Shown here one piece after another: positions 8,397 to 17,514 of a stretch of 64,000 nt of DNA. Every line of letters begins with the position of its first letter. The stretch's first letter is position 1. Source of the stretch: Muriicola jejuensis (GTDB lineage: Bacteria > Bacteroidota > Bacteroidia > Flavobacteriales > Flavobacteriaceae); assembly GCF_010671595.1 (NCBI RefSeq), contig NZ_JAABOP010000001.1, forward strand, positions 1,054,001 to 1,118,000, written 5' to 3'. The notes under the pieces are model-generated. The model worked only from the letters and a program-made list of their open reading frames with translations. It was not told the origin of the DNA and did not search any database. Both the position numbers and the translations under genes were made by a program.

Positions 8397-9307
8397 AAAG
8401 GGTCATCCGGATAGGAACCCGTGACAGCGAACTGGCCCTCTGGCAGGCAAATACCGTAAAAGACCAACTCGAGTCTGAAGGATTTTCCTGCGAACTTTTT
8501 CCTGTGAAGGCATCTGGAGATCTCCTTCTGGACCAGCCTTTATACGAACTGGGGATCACCGGGATCTTTACGAAGACCCTGGATGTGGCCCTCCTGAAAA
8601 AGGAGATAGATATTGCTGTGCACTCCATGAAAGATGTACCCACCAGCCTGCCAAAAGGAGTGGTTCAGGCGGCCGTGCTCAAAAGAGGGAACTCCCGGGA
8701 CATTCTCTTGCACAAAGGGCTGGATTTTCTCAATGATGAAGGCATTGTGGCCACGGGGAGCCTGAGAAGGCAGGCCCAGTGGCTGCACCGCTACCCCCTG
8801 CATGAGATCACAGATCTGAGGGGTAATGTCAATACACGCCTCCATAAATTCCGGACCCACCCCTGGGATGCGGCTATTTTCGCAGCTGCAGGCCTGGAGC
8901 GCATAGACCTTCTCCCGGAGCAATACAGCACGCTCGACTGGATGATCCCGGCCCCGGCCCAGGGAGCCATGATGGTCGTCTCCCTCGAAGAAAACGCGTA
9001 TTGCCGCAATGCCCTTAAGGCGTTACATGATCTGGAAACAGCGATCTGCACAGGGATAGAAAGGGAATTTCTAAAGACCCTCGAAGGGGGATGTACCGCC
9101 CCCATTGGTGCCCTGGCAGAAATCGAAGGAGAGGCCCTCCACTTCCAGGGGATCCTCCTTTCGCTTGATGGGCAACGGGTATTCCGCCTGAGAAAAGTTG
9201 CAAAGGCTAAGGATACTGCCGGCCTGGGTAAACGCTGGGCAGAAGAGATCCTGAAGCAGGGAGGGGACGAACTGATGAAAGAAATAAAGCAGCAACTGGG
9301 AAAATGA
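8393..9307 (+). CDS. hemC: porphobilinogen deaminase (hydroxymethylbilane synthase)
   Basis: 304 residues; joins four porphobilinogens into hydroxymethylbilane. N-terminal IRIGTRDSELALWQA, the catalytic aspartate in IAVHSMKDVPT (Asp81), arginine-rich GSLRRQAQW and DLRGNVNTRL, and the cysteine that carries the dipyrromethane cofactor in LEGGCTAPIGA (Cys234) are all present. Length is that of the family (about 310). It overlaps hemA and hemD by four bases each, so translation is probably coupled. Confidence 0.96.
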   Translation: MKRVIRIGTRDSELALWQANTVKDQLESEGFSCELFPVKASGDLLLDQPLYELGITGIFTKTLDVALLKKEIDIAVHSMKDVPTSLPKGVVQAAVLKRGNSRDILLHKGLDFLNDEGIVATGSLRRQAQWLHRYPLHEITDLRGNVNTRLHKFRTHPWDAAIFAAAGLERIDLLPEQYSTLDWMIPAPAQGAMMVVSLEENAYCRNALKALHDLETAICTGIEREFLKTLEGGCTAPIGALAEIEGEALHFQGILLSLDGQRVFRLRKVAKAKDTAGLGKRWAEEILKQGGDELMKEIKQQLGK

Positions 9308-9981
9308 ATGCCGTCCTTTCAACACGTAGCCTTGAAAAAGCACAGCAAACCCGTCTGGCCAAAGCAGGTATTGAAGTTGAATGTTACGATGCTATCCGTT
9401 TTGAATTCACTGAGGTCACCCTCCCTCAAGGCTTTGACCATTTGATCTTTACCTCCAAGAACGGGGTTAAGGGATTCCTCAACAATCTGAAGACAGAAAC
9501 CGGACTGAAAAAGAAACTTGCCTGTTATTGCGTGGGTGAAAAAACCAGAGCCTATTTGATTGAAAATGGCTTTTTTGTTGCTAAAATGAGTCAGAATTCA
9601 GCAGATTTAGGTGATTTTCTGGTAAATACTGGTGAAAAAGGACCTTTTTTGATTTTTACCGGGAACCGGAACAGGCCTGAATTGAAAGAGAAGTTCGAGG
9701 AAAACGGGATCCCTTTTAAGGAACTAATGGTCTACCAGACCCACAGTGTCCCTAAAAAGTTAGGGAAGAAATTCGATGGAATCCTCTTTTTTAGCCCGAG
9801 TGGCGTACAGAGTTTTATAGCGGCCAATGGCCCTCAGAATGCCACCGCTATCTGCATAGGGGAAACGACCGCAGAAGAGGCCCGCAAGCATTTTCAGCGG
9901 GTAGCTGTGGCGGATACGCCCACTACAGATCACGTTATTGACAAGCTCATTGAGATTAACCCAACCCTTGCAAACACATAG
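9304..9981 (+). CDS. hemD: uroporphyrinogen-III synthase
   Basis: 225 residues; closes hydroxymethylbilane to uroporphyrinogen III with inversion of ring D. The family is poorly conserved, but [55 protein letters not shown] and [14 protein letters not shown] show the two-domain HemD fold. The ATG overlaps the hemC stop (ATGA), and its place between hemC and hemE supports the call. Length is slightly short for the family (about 240-260). Confidence 0.9.
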   Translation: MNAVLSTRSLEKAQQTRLAKAGIEVECYDAIRFEFTEVTLPQGFDHLIFTSKNGVKGFLNNLKTETGLKKKLACYCVGEKTRAYLIENGFFVAKMSQNSADLGDFLVNTGEKGPFLIFTGNRNRPELKEKFEENGIPFKELMVYQTHSVPKKLGKKFDGILFFSPSGVQSFIAANGPQNATAICIGETTAEEARKHFQRVAVADTPTTDHVIDKLIEINPTLANT

Positions 9982-9983
9982 TT

Positions 9984-11015
9984 ATGGCACTTAAAAACGA
10001 CCTCCTTTTAAAAGCCCTCAGGGGTGAAACCGTGGAAAGGCCCCCCGTCTGGATGATGCGGCAGGCCGGAAGGTACCTCCCGGAATTCATGGAGCTCAAA
10101 AAAAAGTACGATTTCTTTACGCGTTGTCAGACGCCAGAGCTGGCATCCGAGATAACAGTACAACCCATCCGTCGCTATGGGATGGATGCGGCCATCCTGT
10201 TCAGTGACATCCTTGTCATCCCACAGGCCATGGAGATCGAAGTGCAGATGAAACCCGATTTCGGGCCTTACCTGCCAGACCCCATACGTTCCCGGAAGGA
10301 TCTGGACCGGGTGGTGGTTCCCGATGTGGAGGATAGCCTGGGCTACGTGATGAAGGCGATCAGGATGACGAAGGAAAAGCTGGCGGATGAAGTACCCCTC
10401 CTGGGTTTTGCGGGTTCGCCCTGGACCATCCTTTGCTATTGTGTTCAGGGACAAGGCAGCAAAAGTTTTGACAAGGCCAAGGAATTTTGCTTTACACAAC
10501 CGGAAACGGCCCATGCCCTCCTGCAAAAAATAACGGATACCACTATTGCCTACCTGAAGGCAAAAGTAAGAGCAGGGGTAGACGCCGTTCAGGTCTTCGA
10601 TTCCTGGGGCGGGATGCTATCCCCCGAAGATTATGAAATATTTTCGTGGCCGTATATCCAGCAGATCGTGGATGCCCTAAAGGATGAGACCTACGTGATC
10701 GTCTTTGGGAAAGGTTGCTGGTTCGCCCTGAAGACCATGTCCCGATCAGGGGCCGCCGCCCTGGGGGTAGACTGGACGTGTTCCGCCCAGAATGCCCGTT
10801 ATCTCAGCGGGGGCAAGATCACCCTTCAGGGTAATTTTGATCCTTCCCGCCTGTTCTCCCCACCGGATGAGATCAGGAAGATGGTCACACAGATGATCCG
10901 AGATTTTGGAAAGGACAGGTACATTGTGAATTTGGGCCATGGCATCTTACCGACGGTCCCCCTGGAAAATGCTCAGGCATTCATAGAGGCGGTGAAATCC
11001 TATTCGGAGGGGTGA
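9984..11015 (+). CDS. hemE: uroporphyrinogen decarboxylase
   Basis: 343 residues; decarboxylates the four acetate side chains of uroporphyrinogen III to give coproporphyrinogen III. Signature blocks: [16 protein letters not shown] near residue 19, [11 protein letters not shown] (catalytic Asp) near 75-85, and [11 protein letters not shown] near 140. [13 protein letters not shown] and the C-terminal [11 protein letters not shown] are also present. Two bases separate it from hemD, and its TGA overlaps the GTG start of the next gene. Confidence 0.96.
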   Translation: MALKNDLLLKALRGETVERPPVWMMRQAGRYLPEFMELKKKYDFFTRCQTPELASEITVQPIRRYGMDAAILFSDILVIPQAMEIEVQMKPDFGPYLPDPIRSRKDLDRVVVPDVEDSLGYVMKAIRMTKEKLADEVPLLGFAGSPWTILCYCVQGQGSKSFDKAKEFCFTQPETAHALLQKITDTTIAYLKAKVRAGVDAVQVFDSWGGMLSPEDYEIFSWPYIQQIVDALKDETYVIVFGKGCWFALKTMSRSGAAALGVDWTCSAQNARYLSGGKITLQGNFDPSRLFSPPDEIRKMVTQMIRDFGKDRYIVNLGHGILPTVPLENAQAFIEAVKSYSEG

Positions 11016-11515
11016 AAGAGATCTGGGGAGTCATAAGACGGGCCAGACCGGGTCAACTTTTGGAACTCCTGTTCCTCTGCCTTCAAAATATCCGCCTTAT
11101 CTGGCCCACCTACAAGGCAACCCGGATCACAGTCGAACAGGCCAACAGGCATTTCGGCCTGTCGCATCGCAGGAATACCCCGGCCAATGCCTTCAGGCAC
11201 GCCTTGTGGAATTGGCTTATTGCCTGCGAAAGTTCCAAGAAGGTCAAAAATGAGGAAAAGGTTCTGCGATGGACCCAAAAGATCACAGACATGCATGAAA
11301 AGATCCTACCCGGTAATGCGCTATCTAATGCGATGGACCTGCACAACAACGAAGTGGGGAGACAGTATTTCCGGAACGAGAAGCAGCGGGAAATGGAATT
11401 CGGTATTTCCCTGTTTCTGGACCTTTCGAAACACTCTCAACTCATTCAAAACCAGGATGAATTACAAAAGGTACCTCACACCCAATTCGTTCACCTCATA
11501 GACAAGGCATCATGA
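11012..11515 (+). CDS. unknown protein with NAFRHA...DMHE motifs (DUF6973-like) inside the haem operon
   Basis: 167 residues from a GTG start (11012) that overlaps the hemE stop (GTGA) and follows GGAGG directly. It has no membrane segment apart from a mildly hydrophobic stretch near 17-30. A conserved-looking core holds [12 protein letters not shown] (59-70), DMHEKI (93-98) and [10 protein letters not shown] (108-117). Such His/Asp/Asn blocks look like a metal site or a small hydrolase core and resemble DUF6973-type domains, as far as can be judged from memory. Its stop overlaps the hemF start (ATGA). Four-base overlaps on both sides indicate coupled expression with haem synthesis, but its function is unknown. 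Confidence 0.75.
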   Translation: MKEIWGVIRRARPGQLLELLFLCLQNIRLIWPTYKATRITVEQANRHFGLSHRRNTPANAFRHALWNWLIACESSKKVKNEEKVLRWTQKITDMHEKILPGNALSNAMDLHNNEVGRQYFRNEKQREMEFGISLFLDLSKHSQLIQNQDELQKVPHTQFVHLIDKAS

Positions 11516-12423
11516 AAGATACATTCTACTCCTATATCCAATCACTTCAAAATACGATCTGCTCTACTCTGGAAACCCTGGACGGCAAGGCCGTTTTTCA
11601 GGAAGATCTCTGGGACCGCCCGGAAGGGGGTGGAGGCAGGACACGGGTCATACAGGACGGAGCCGTCTTCGAGAAAGGCGGTGTCAACATCTCCAAAGTA
11701 TACGGCCCACTCCCTAAAAGCATGCAAGCGTATTTCGGGGTGGGGGAATCCGATTTTTTTGCCTGTGGCCTGAGTCTGGTCCTGCATCCCGTGAACCCCA
11801 TGGTCCCCACAGTGCATGCCAACTGGAGGTATTTTGAGCTCTATGACAAGGATGGAAACACGGTAGACCAGTGGTTCGGGGGTGGTCAGGACCTCACCCC
11901 CTACTACCTGTTCGATGAGGATGCCGTCCACTTTCATACAGTTTGTAAAAAGGCTTGTGATACTCATAACCCTGATTTCTATCCCCGTTTCAAAGAAAAG
12001 TGTGATTCCTATTTCTGGAACACCCACAGGGGTGAGGCAAGAGGCGTGGGAGGTCTCTTTTTCGATTACTGCCGTCCCGGGGAAGAGCTATCCCTGGAAG
12101 AGTGGTATGAATTCGTTACAGGGATCGGAAATTCTTTTCTCCCCTCCTATATTCCGGTGGTAGAGAGAAGAAAAGACCTGCCTTATTCTGAAGCGCAGCG
12201 CGAATGGCAGGAAATAAGGCGGGGCCGATATGTGGAGTTTAATCTGGTCCATGATAAAGGCACCCTTTTTGGCCTGAGGACCAACGGCCGTATAGAGAGT
12301 ATCCTGATGAGCCTGCCCCCCAAGGTACAATGGAAGTATGACCACCATCCGGAAGAGGGGAGTGAGGAGGCCCGACTTTTGCAGGTGCTCAGGTCCCCCA
12401 GGAACTGGATGGAAAACCCGTAA
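11512..12423 (+). CDS. hemF: oxygen-dependent coproporphyrinogen-III oxidase
   Basis: 303 residues; O2-dependent oxidative decarboxylation of coproporphyrinogen III to protoporphyrinogen IX. Family blocks are complete: NPMVPTVHANWRYFEL near 92-107, FGGGQDLTPYYLF near 122-134, FWNTHRGEARGVGGLFFD near 166-183, GRYVEFNLVHDKGTLFGL near 237-254, and IESILMSLPPKVQW near 260-273. It starts inside the stop of the preceding unknown gene. Use of HemF points to aerobic growth; the O2-independent HemN/HemZ type is not seen in the window. Confidence 0.96.
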   Translation: MKDTFYSYIQSLQNTICSTLETLDGKAVFQEDLWDRPEGGGGRTRVIQDGAVFEKGGVNISKVYGPLPKSMQAYFGVGESDFFACGLSLVLHPVNPMVPTVHANWRYFELYDKDGNTVDQWFGGGQDLTPYYLFDEDAVHFHTVCKKACDTHNPDFYPRFKEKCDSYFWNTHRGEARGVGGLFFDYCRPGEELSLEEWYEFVTGIGNSFLPSYIPVVERRKDLPYSEAQREWQEIRRGRYVEFNLVHDKGTLFGLRTNGRIESILMSLPPKVQWKYDHHPEEGSEEARLLQVLRSPRNWMENP

Positions 12424-12432
12424 ATCACGTCT

Positions 12433-13224
12433 ATGAAAACTTTACAACTATTCCAGATCAACGCTTTTGCTTCTTCCCTTTTTAAAGGGAATCCGGCAGC
12501 TGTTTGTGTACTCGACTCCTGGTTGAATGAGCAGACCATGCAGGATATCGCCATGGAGAATAACCTCGCAGAAACCGCCTTTGTCGTAAAAAGAGAGGAG
12601 GACTACCACATCAGGTGGTTCACTCCGGAAGTGGAGGTCGACCTCTGTGGCCATGCCACCCTGGCCGCCGCCTGGGTCCTTTTCCACCGATACGGGCACG
12701 AGGCGGAAATCATCCACTTGCATTCGGACAGGAGTGGTCCGCTCAGCGTAAAAAAAGAAGATTCCGGAGAACTGACGCTCGATTTCCCCGTGGATACTCT
12801 GGAAGAAGTAGGCCCGGTCAGTGCTATTTCGGAAGCCCTGGGAAAGGAACCTCTCAAAGTGTTCAGGGGAAAAACGGATTATTTGCTGATCTACGAAAAC
12901 GAACAGGAGATCATTGAAATAGTACCCAACTTTTTCCTGCTCGACCGTGTGGATGCGCGGGGGGTCATCGTGACCGCTCCCGGGAAGGAGGTGGATTTCG
13001 TCTCCCGCTTCTTTGCACCCAAATGCGGGGTCCCGGAGGACCCTGTTACTGGCTCTGCCCATACGAGTCTGACACCTTATTGGGCGAAGGTCCTTGGCAA
13101 GGCAGATCTGAAAGCCAGACAACTCTCCAAAAGAGGCGGGAGCCTACGATGCAGGCTTCGGGGGGAACGAGTGTGGATCTCCGGGAGTGCAGTTCCCTAC
13201 CTGAAGGGGGAAATAACCCTGTAA
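12433..13224 (+). CDS. PhzF family epimerase/isomerase
   Basis: 263 residues with the PhzF two-domain fold: QINAFASSLFKGNPAAVCVL at the N-terminus, MENNLAETAFVV with the likely catalytic Glu, VDLCGHATLAAAWVL, and the C-terminal GVPEDPVTGSAHT block. Members act on varied substrates (PhzF isomerises an anthranilate derivative; YddE and others are uncharacterised), so the reaction is unknown. It lies nine bases after hemF and 43 bases before hemB on the same strand, so it is transcribed with the haem genes. No phenazine genes are present. Confidence 0.85.
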   Translation: MKTLQLFQINAFASSLFKGNPAAVCVLDSWLNEQTMQDIAMENNLAETAFVVKREEDYHIRWFTPEVEVDLCGHATLAAAWVLFHRYGHEAEIIHLHSDRSGPLSVKKEDSGELTLDFPVDTLEEVGPVSAISEALGKEPLKVFRGKTDYLLIYENEQEIIEIVPNFFLLDRVDARGVIVTAPGKEVDFVSRFFAPKCGVPEDPVTGSAHTSLTPYWAKVLGKADLKARQLSKRGGSLRCRLRGERVWISGSAVPYLKGEITL

Positions 13225-13267
13225 ATCTTGTACAATTCCCTTACCTTTAAGAAGAAATAGTACCGCC

Positions 13268-14257
13268 ATGTATCCATTGAGAAGAAACAGGATCTTACGC
13301 ACAAATCCCTCCATCCGCAAGATGGTCAGGGAGACCGTATTGCAACCGGCCGACTTTCTGGTCCCTCTATTTGTCGTGGAAGGCCACAATGTAAAAGAAG
13401 AGATCAAATCCATGCCCAATTACTACAGGCTTAGTCTGGACCTGCTTCAGAAAGAGGTAAAGGAATTATGGGAGATGGGACTCTGTGCCGTGTTGTTGTT
13501 TGTTAAAATACCGGATAACCTCAAGGATAATACGGGGGCTGAAGCTCTGAACCCCCATGGCCTGATGCAAAGGGCTATCAAGAGCGTAAAGGAAGCCTGC
13601 CCGGATATGCTGGTCATGACTGATGTGGCCCTGGATCCTTATTCCACCTTCGGACACGACGGTATTGTGGCCAAGGGGCAGATCCTCAACGACGCCACCA
13701 ATGAGGTACTGGCCCAGATGAGTATCACCCATGCCCAGGCCGGGGCTGATTTTGTGGCACCCAGCGACATGATGGACGGAAGAATCCGTATCATCAGGGA
13801 AGCCCTGGAAGACGAAGAACTTACCAGCACCGGGATCATGAGTTATGCCGCAAAATATGCAAGTGGATTTTACGGTCCGTTCAGGGATGCCCTCGAATCG
13901 GCCCCTGTAGCCTCCAAAGAGGCTCCGCCAGACAAGCAGACTTACCAAATGGACCCCGGAAACCGGCTGGAAGCGATCAAGGAGGCGGAGATGGACATCG
14001 AAGAAGGGGCAGATATCATCATGGTTAAACCGGGATTGTGTTATCTGGACATCGTCCGCGACCTGAGAGAAGTGGTTGAGGTCCCCCTTGCGGTTTACCA
14101 GGTTTCAGGAGAATACGCCATGCTGAAGGCCGCTGCAGAAAAAGGCTGGCTGGACCACGATACGGTGATGATGGAACAGCTTATCTCCATAAAGAGAGCA
14201 GGAGCCAATATCATTGCCTCCTACTTTGCCAAAGAGGCGGTCAGACTTTTGACGTAG
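13268..14257 (+). CDS. hemB: porphobilinogen synthase (delta-aminolevulinic acid dehydratase)
   Basis: 329 residues; condenses two 5-aminolevulinates to porphobilinogen. The two Schiff-base lysines are in SYAAKYASGFYGPFRDA (Lys196) and IIMVKPGLCYLD (Lys254). The metal-site segment reads TDVALDPYSTFGHDG (118-132) where zinc enzymes have three cysteines, so this is the Asp/Ala-rich, magnesium-type variant. KQTYQMDPGNRLEA and YQVSGEYAM are conserved. It closes the haem operon. Confidence 0.96.
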   Translation: MYPLRRNRILRTNPSIRKMVRETVLQPADFLVPLFVVEGHNVKEEIKSMPNYYRLSLDLLQKEVKELWEMGLCAVLLFVKIPDNLKDNTGAEALNPHGLMQRAIKSVKEACPDMLVMTDVALDPYSTFGHDGIVAKGQILNDATNEVLAQMSITHAQAGADFVAPSDMMDGRIRIIREALEDEELTSTGIMSYAAKYASGFYGPFRDALESAPVASKEAPPDKQTYQMDPGNRLEAIKEAEMDIEEGADIIMVKPGLCYLDIVRDLREVVEVPLAVYQVSGEYAMLKAAAEKGWLDHDTVMMEQLISIKRAGANIIASYFAKEAVRLLT

Positions 14258-14307
14258 GAGTGAAATCCTGATCTTATCCCGGTCTTCAGAATTGTAATCA
14301 AGACATC

Positions 14308-15582
14308 ATGAGCTTCAGGCACATTTCGATTTGTTTTTTTATACTTTTCGGTACATTTACTTTTTTGTATTGTCAACCTTCTGATATTCAAGATTTTGAT
14401 AAGCTTTCATTCAAAATCGATTCAATTATAACGAATGGTATTTCAAATGAAGCTTTTCCGGGAGCCCAGTTATTGGTCGCCTCAAAAGGCGAGGTAGTCT
14501 TTCACAAGACCTATGGTTTCCACACCTATGACAGCCTGCAGCCCGTTAGCAAAACCGATCTGTACGACCTGGCTTCGGTGACCAAGATCCTGGGGCCCTT
14601 ACCCCTATTGATGAAGTTGGTGGAAGAGGGTCAACTCGACCTGGATGAGCCGTTCAGCAAATTTTGGAAACCCTGGCGCAGTAATAAAGAAAAAAAAGAC
14701 CTGACCCTACGGGAAATACTGAGTCACCAGGCGGGTTTGATCCCTTATATCGTATTTCTCAAGGAGGTCGTTAAGCAGGGTAAACCCAAAAGGAGGTTTG
14801 TGCGCACGAGCCCCAATGGAAGGTTCGGAAGACAGGCCTATGAAGGTCTTTGGGTCAAAAACAACTTTGAAAAGAAGGTGTTCCGGCGGATCACCCGTTC
14901 CAAAGTGGATGCGGACAAGAAATATAATTACTCAGGGCTGGCCTTTCTCCTATTTCCGGCCCTGATCGAAAATATTACAGGGCATTCCTATCCCTATCTG
15001 CTGGCAAAGGAATTTACCCTGCCGTTGGAGACCCCATCCCTGGGGTACCTCCCATCCCGGAAAGGTTTCCCCAATGCCGTCATCCCGACCGAATACGACT
15101 CCCTTTTCAGAAAAGATCTGGTACAGGGATGGGTACACGATGAAAACGCATCACTTTTTGGAGGGATTTCCGGGAACGCAGGCCTTTTCGGAACTACCAG
15201 GGACCTTTTCCGGTTCATGCAAATGTACCAGAACTATGGGGTACTGGAAGGCCGGAGGTATCTGAAGGAAGAAACCCTGAAAGAGTTCACCCGTGTTCAG
15301 TATCCGGAGAATGACAACAGACGGGGCCTGGGCTTTGACAAACCCCTCCTGGACAATGCCAGCAGGGACGTCTCCGAAGCTTATCCCGCTCCTTCCTCTA
15401 GCCCTGAAAGCTTCGGACATAGTGGTTTTACGGGCACTTTCGTGTGGGCCGATCCTAAATACCAACTGGTATTTATTTTTCTTTCCAATAGGGTCTATCC
15501 CGACAGAACTCACAGGAACCTTTACAAATTAAACATCCGGGTATCCCTTCATCAACTCTTCTATGATCACTTAAAACCATAA
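14308..15582 (+). CDS. secreted serine hydrolase (beta-lactamase/CubicO family)
   Basis: 424 residues with a signal peptide (MSFRHISICFFILFGTFTFL). The penicillin-binding/class C fold shows the nucleophile motif SVTK (Ser90), preceded by FPGAQLLVASKGEVV, a tyrosine block KYNYSGLAFLLFP and a C-terminal GHSGFTGTFVW in place of KTG. Such proteins are esterases, D-aminopeptidases or unknown hydrolases, rarely true beta-lactamases. It lies 50 bases after hemB and nine bases before the methyltransferase gene. The first part of the gene is A+T-richer than the rest. Confidence 0.8.
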   Translation: MSFRHISICFFILFGTFTFLYCQPSDIQDFDKLSFKIDSIITNGISNEAFPGAQLLVASKGEVVFHKTYGFHTYDSLQPVSKTDLYDLASVTKILGPLPLLMKLVEEGQLDLDEPFSKFWKPWRSNKEKKDLTLREILSHQAGLIPYIVFLKEVVKQGKPKRRFVRTSPNGRFGRQAYEGLWVKNNFEKKVFRRITRSKVDADKKYNYSGLAFLLFPALIENITGHSYPYLLAKEFTLPLETPSLGYLPSRKGFPNAVIPTEYDSLFRKDLVQGWVHDENASLFGGISGNAGLFGTTRDLFRFMQMYQNYGVLEGRRYLKEETLKEFTRVQYPENDNRRGLGFDKPLLDNASRDVSEAYPAPSSSPESFGHSGFTGTFVWADPKYQLVFIFLSNRVYPDRTHRNLYKLNIRVSLHQLFYDHLKP

Positions 15583-15591
15583 TCTGGCCCT

Positions 15592-16068
15592 ATGTATACA
15601 GCCTATATGAAAACCCCCCTCGGTACCGCTCAAATCCAGGGTGATAAGGACGGCATATCTTCCATCTCGGTTCTTGACGCTGAAGATAATTCTGAAATGG
15701 AAATTCCCATCGAACTAAAGGAGGCGGTTATACAACTGAGGGAATATTTTGAAGGGACCCGAAAACGGTTCGACCTGAAACTGAATCCCTCCGGAACTGA
15801 ATTTCAGAAGAAGGTCTGGGAAGAGCTTAGGAATATTCCTTACGGAAAGAGGATCTCCTATCTGGATCTTTCCAAAAAACTAGGGGACGTTAAGGCCATT
15901 CGGGCGGTGGCTGCAGCAAACGGAAAGAACCCGATATGGATCATTATTCCATGCCACAGGGTGGTGGGAAGTCAGGGTGAAATGGTGGGCTATGCCGGGG
16001 GTATTCATCGAAAGAAATGGCTTTTGAACCATGAAAGCCCTTCCAGGCAGCAATCCCTGTTCTCCTAA
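15592..16068 (+). CDS. ogt: methylated-DNA-protein-cysteine methyltransferase
   Basis: 158 residues; suicide repair enzyme removing alkyl groups from O6-alkylguanine. The C-terminal domain is typical: GTEFQKKVWEELRNIPYGK, RAVAAANGKNP, and the acceptor cysteine in IPCHRVVG. The N-terminal Ada-like half is short. It ends with the WLLNHE block of the family. Nine bases separate it from the serine hydrolase, so the two may be co-transcribed. The ogt symbol is by family resemblance. Confidence 0.92.
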   Translation: MYTAYMKTPLGTAQIQGDKDGISSISVLDAEDNSEMEIPIELKEAVIQLREYFEGTRKRFDLKLNPSGTEFQKKVWEELRNIPYGKRISYLDLSKKLGDVKAIRAVAAANGKNPIWIIIPCHRVVGSQGEMVGYAGGIHRKKWLLNHESPSRQQSLFS

Positions 16069-16222
16069 AAAGAAACTACTCAGTTTGTACATCAAATAAT
16101 AAGTGTTCAAAATCTCGCGCAAATGATAGTTCATCAAGGTATTTCTGACGTTGGACCATATTTTTCTAAAGTCTTCCACCCGGAGGATACTGCAAACCGA
16201 CTACCGGGTCGGTTCGGGCTAT

Positions 16223-17344
16223 TCAGGGCCTGATAAAGAAAGTGGGTACAAATGGAAGGGCTATACGTTCCTGCAACAGACCCGTTTTCGAGATCACCAG
16301 GACGCCTCCTTCTACTTCTTCCCGCAGGTCAGCATGGGCATAACCTACCAGGAATGTTTCTGTTTCCTCATAGTAGCGGATCGCTGTGGGTTCCACCTCC
16401 GTTCCGGTTTCATCTTCTACCTGCCTTATGATCTCGATTATGTCGATCATAAAATTGGTGTTTGTTTCGAAATTAAAGTAGGCCGGGCCGAATGGCACTT
16501 CAGAGGGTTGAGCCAGGAAATTGGTGTAAAATAAGGTTGACCCAAAAACAGATCCCTGTAAAGGTCCCGGGGGCAGGAATACTTCCAGGGTAAATGGGGT
16601 TTCTGAGAGGAGGTCGAGTGTTTCTATATCCAGTACCTGGTAGACGAACTGGGAATTTCCCAAACCTATCATAATCCCGATATTCCCAAGGTCATCGATC
16701 AGGATATTCGGGATCCCGGAGTTGAAGTCGAGGGTCACCATCAAGGTCCTGCTTTCCGTATTGAATATTCCAATCTTATAGGCTCCCGATCCATCCCTGT
16801 AGGTGAACATAAGTCTCTGGCGATGATACAGGGGGGCATAGGCCTGCTGAATATTCAGGGCAATGGGCAGATCCGTGAAACTCCCATCCGTAGGATCGAG
16901 GGTTCGCAGGCCAAAATCCCGGCTGCCCTTTGGACTGTAATATCCCAGGAAGATAAGGTCTTCAGAATTGGCACCCCAGGTGATAGCCCTTTCATCAGAC
17001 ACCGTATAGAAATCCGGAAAGGCCGCAGATTGTCCGGTGAGGCTGTTTAACTGGATGAGGGAAAAACGATTCGATGCAAAACTGTAAAAGGAAACTACTT
17101 CCCCCACCTGTCTCAGGGTGAGATACAAGGGATCTACCCCCAGGTTTTGGGTAAGGTTTGCCTCCACCCCTGTTTGAGAGGAGCCGTCATAGGAATACTG
17201 GTACACGCTGGAAGCATCCTCGCCTATCAACCTGAAATCGGGAAGGATCACTTCTTCCTGCTCTATCCCCGGAGCACTGTCCTTAGAACAAGAGTTGAAG
17301 GCTAACAGGATCAGGCAAAATCCGAGAAAATGAGAAGGTCTCAT
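16223..17344 (-). CDS. lipoprotein of unknown function, propeller-like
   Basis: 373 residues with a lipoprotein signal (MRPSHFLGFCLILLAFNSC, lipid Cys at 19). The rest is rich in beta-strands with repeated patterns such as FSLIQLNSLTGQSAAF, FGLRTLDPTDGSFTDL, YKIGIFNTESRTLMVTLD and VYQVLDIETLDLLSET, spaced about 45-60 residues, as in beta-propellers. No catalytic motif is seen. It is divergent from the exonuclease gene across an intergenic region with several inverted repeats. Confidence 0.65.
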   Translation of the reverse strand: MRPSHFLGFCLILLAFNSCSKDSAPGIEQEEVILPDFRLIGEDASSVYQYSYDGSSQTGVEANLTQNLGVDPLYLTLRQVGEVVSFYSFASNRFSLIQLNSLTGQSAAFPDFYTVSDERAITWGANSEDLIFLGYYSPKGSRDFGLRTLDPTDGSFTDLPIALNIQQAYAPLYHRQRLMFTYRDGSGAYKIGIFNTESRTLMVTLDFNSGIPNILIDDLGNIGIMIGLGNSQFVYQVLDIETLDLLSETPFTLEVFLPPGPLQGSVFGSTLFYTNFLAQPSEVPFGPAYFNFETNTNFMIDIIEIIRQVEDETGTEVEPTAIRYYEETETFLVGYAHADLREEVEGGVLVISKTGLLQERIALPFVPTFFIRP

Positions 17345-17409
17345 GCAATTTTTTACTAAAAATACACATTCTAAAAAACTAGGGGCTTCCTGAAGGGTAC
17401 TTTCGGTGA

Positions 17410-17444
17410 AATACCGTCTCTTTGTATGGGAATACCGTATTCCC
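17410..17444. promoter_or_regulatory. direct repeat plus perfect inverted repeat between divergent genes
   Basis: AATACCGT occurs at 17410-17417 and again at 17431-17438, 21 bases apart (two helical turns). The second copy is part of a perfect palindrome GGGAATAC-C-GTATTCCC (17428-17444). A TATCTTG box follows at 17462-17468, so the palindrome is near the -33 position for the exonuclease gene. A candidate operator; the regulator is unknown. Confidence 0.45.
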
Positions 17445-17514
17445 GAAAGCCCAATTCTTAGTATCTTGAGAAGCCCGGGGCGACCTTAGAAGGTCCCTCT
17501 TTAGTATCAAAGCC

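Noticed and set aside
15880-16179. 99-codon minus-strand ORF overlapping the methyltransferase gene
   Set aside because: Most of it is antisense to the conserved acceptor-cysteine region of the methyltransferase; no family resemblance.
16195-16214. AACCGAC/GTCGGTT hairpin downstream of the 16223-17344 lipoprotein gene
   Set aside because: A clear hairpin, but no T run on either strand, so not called a terminator.
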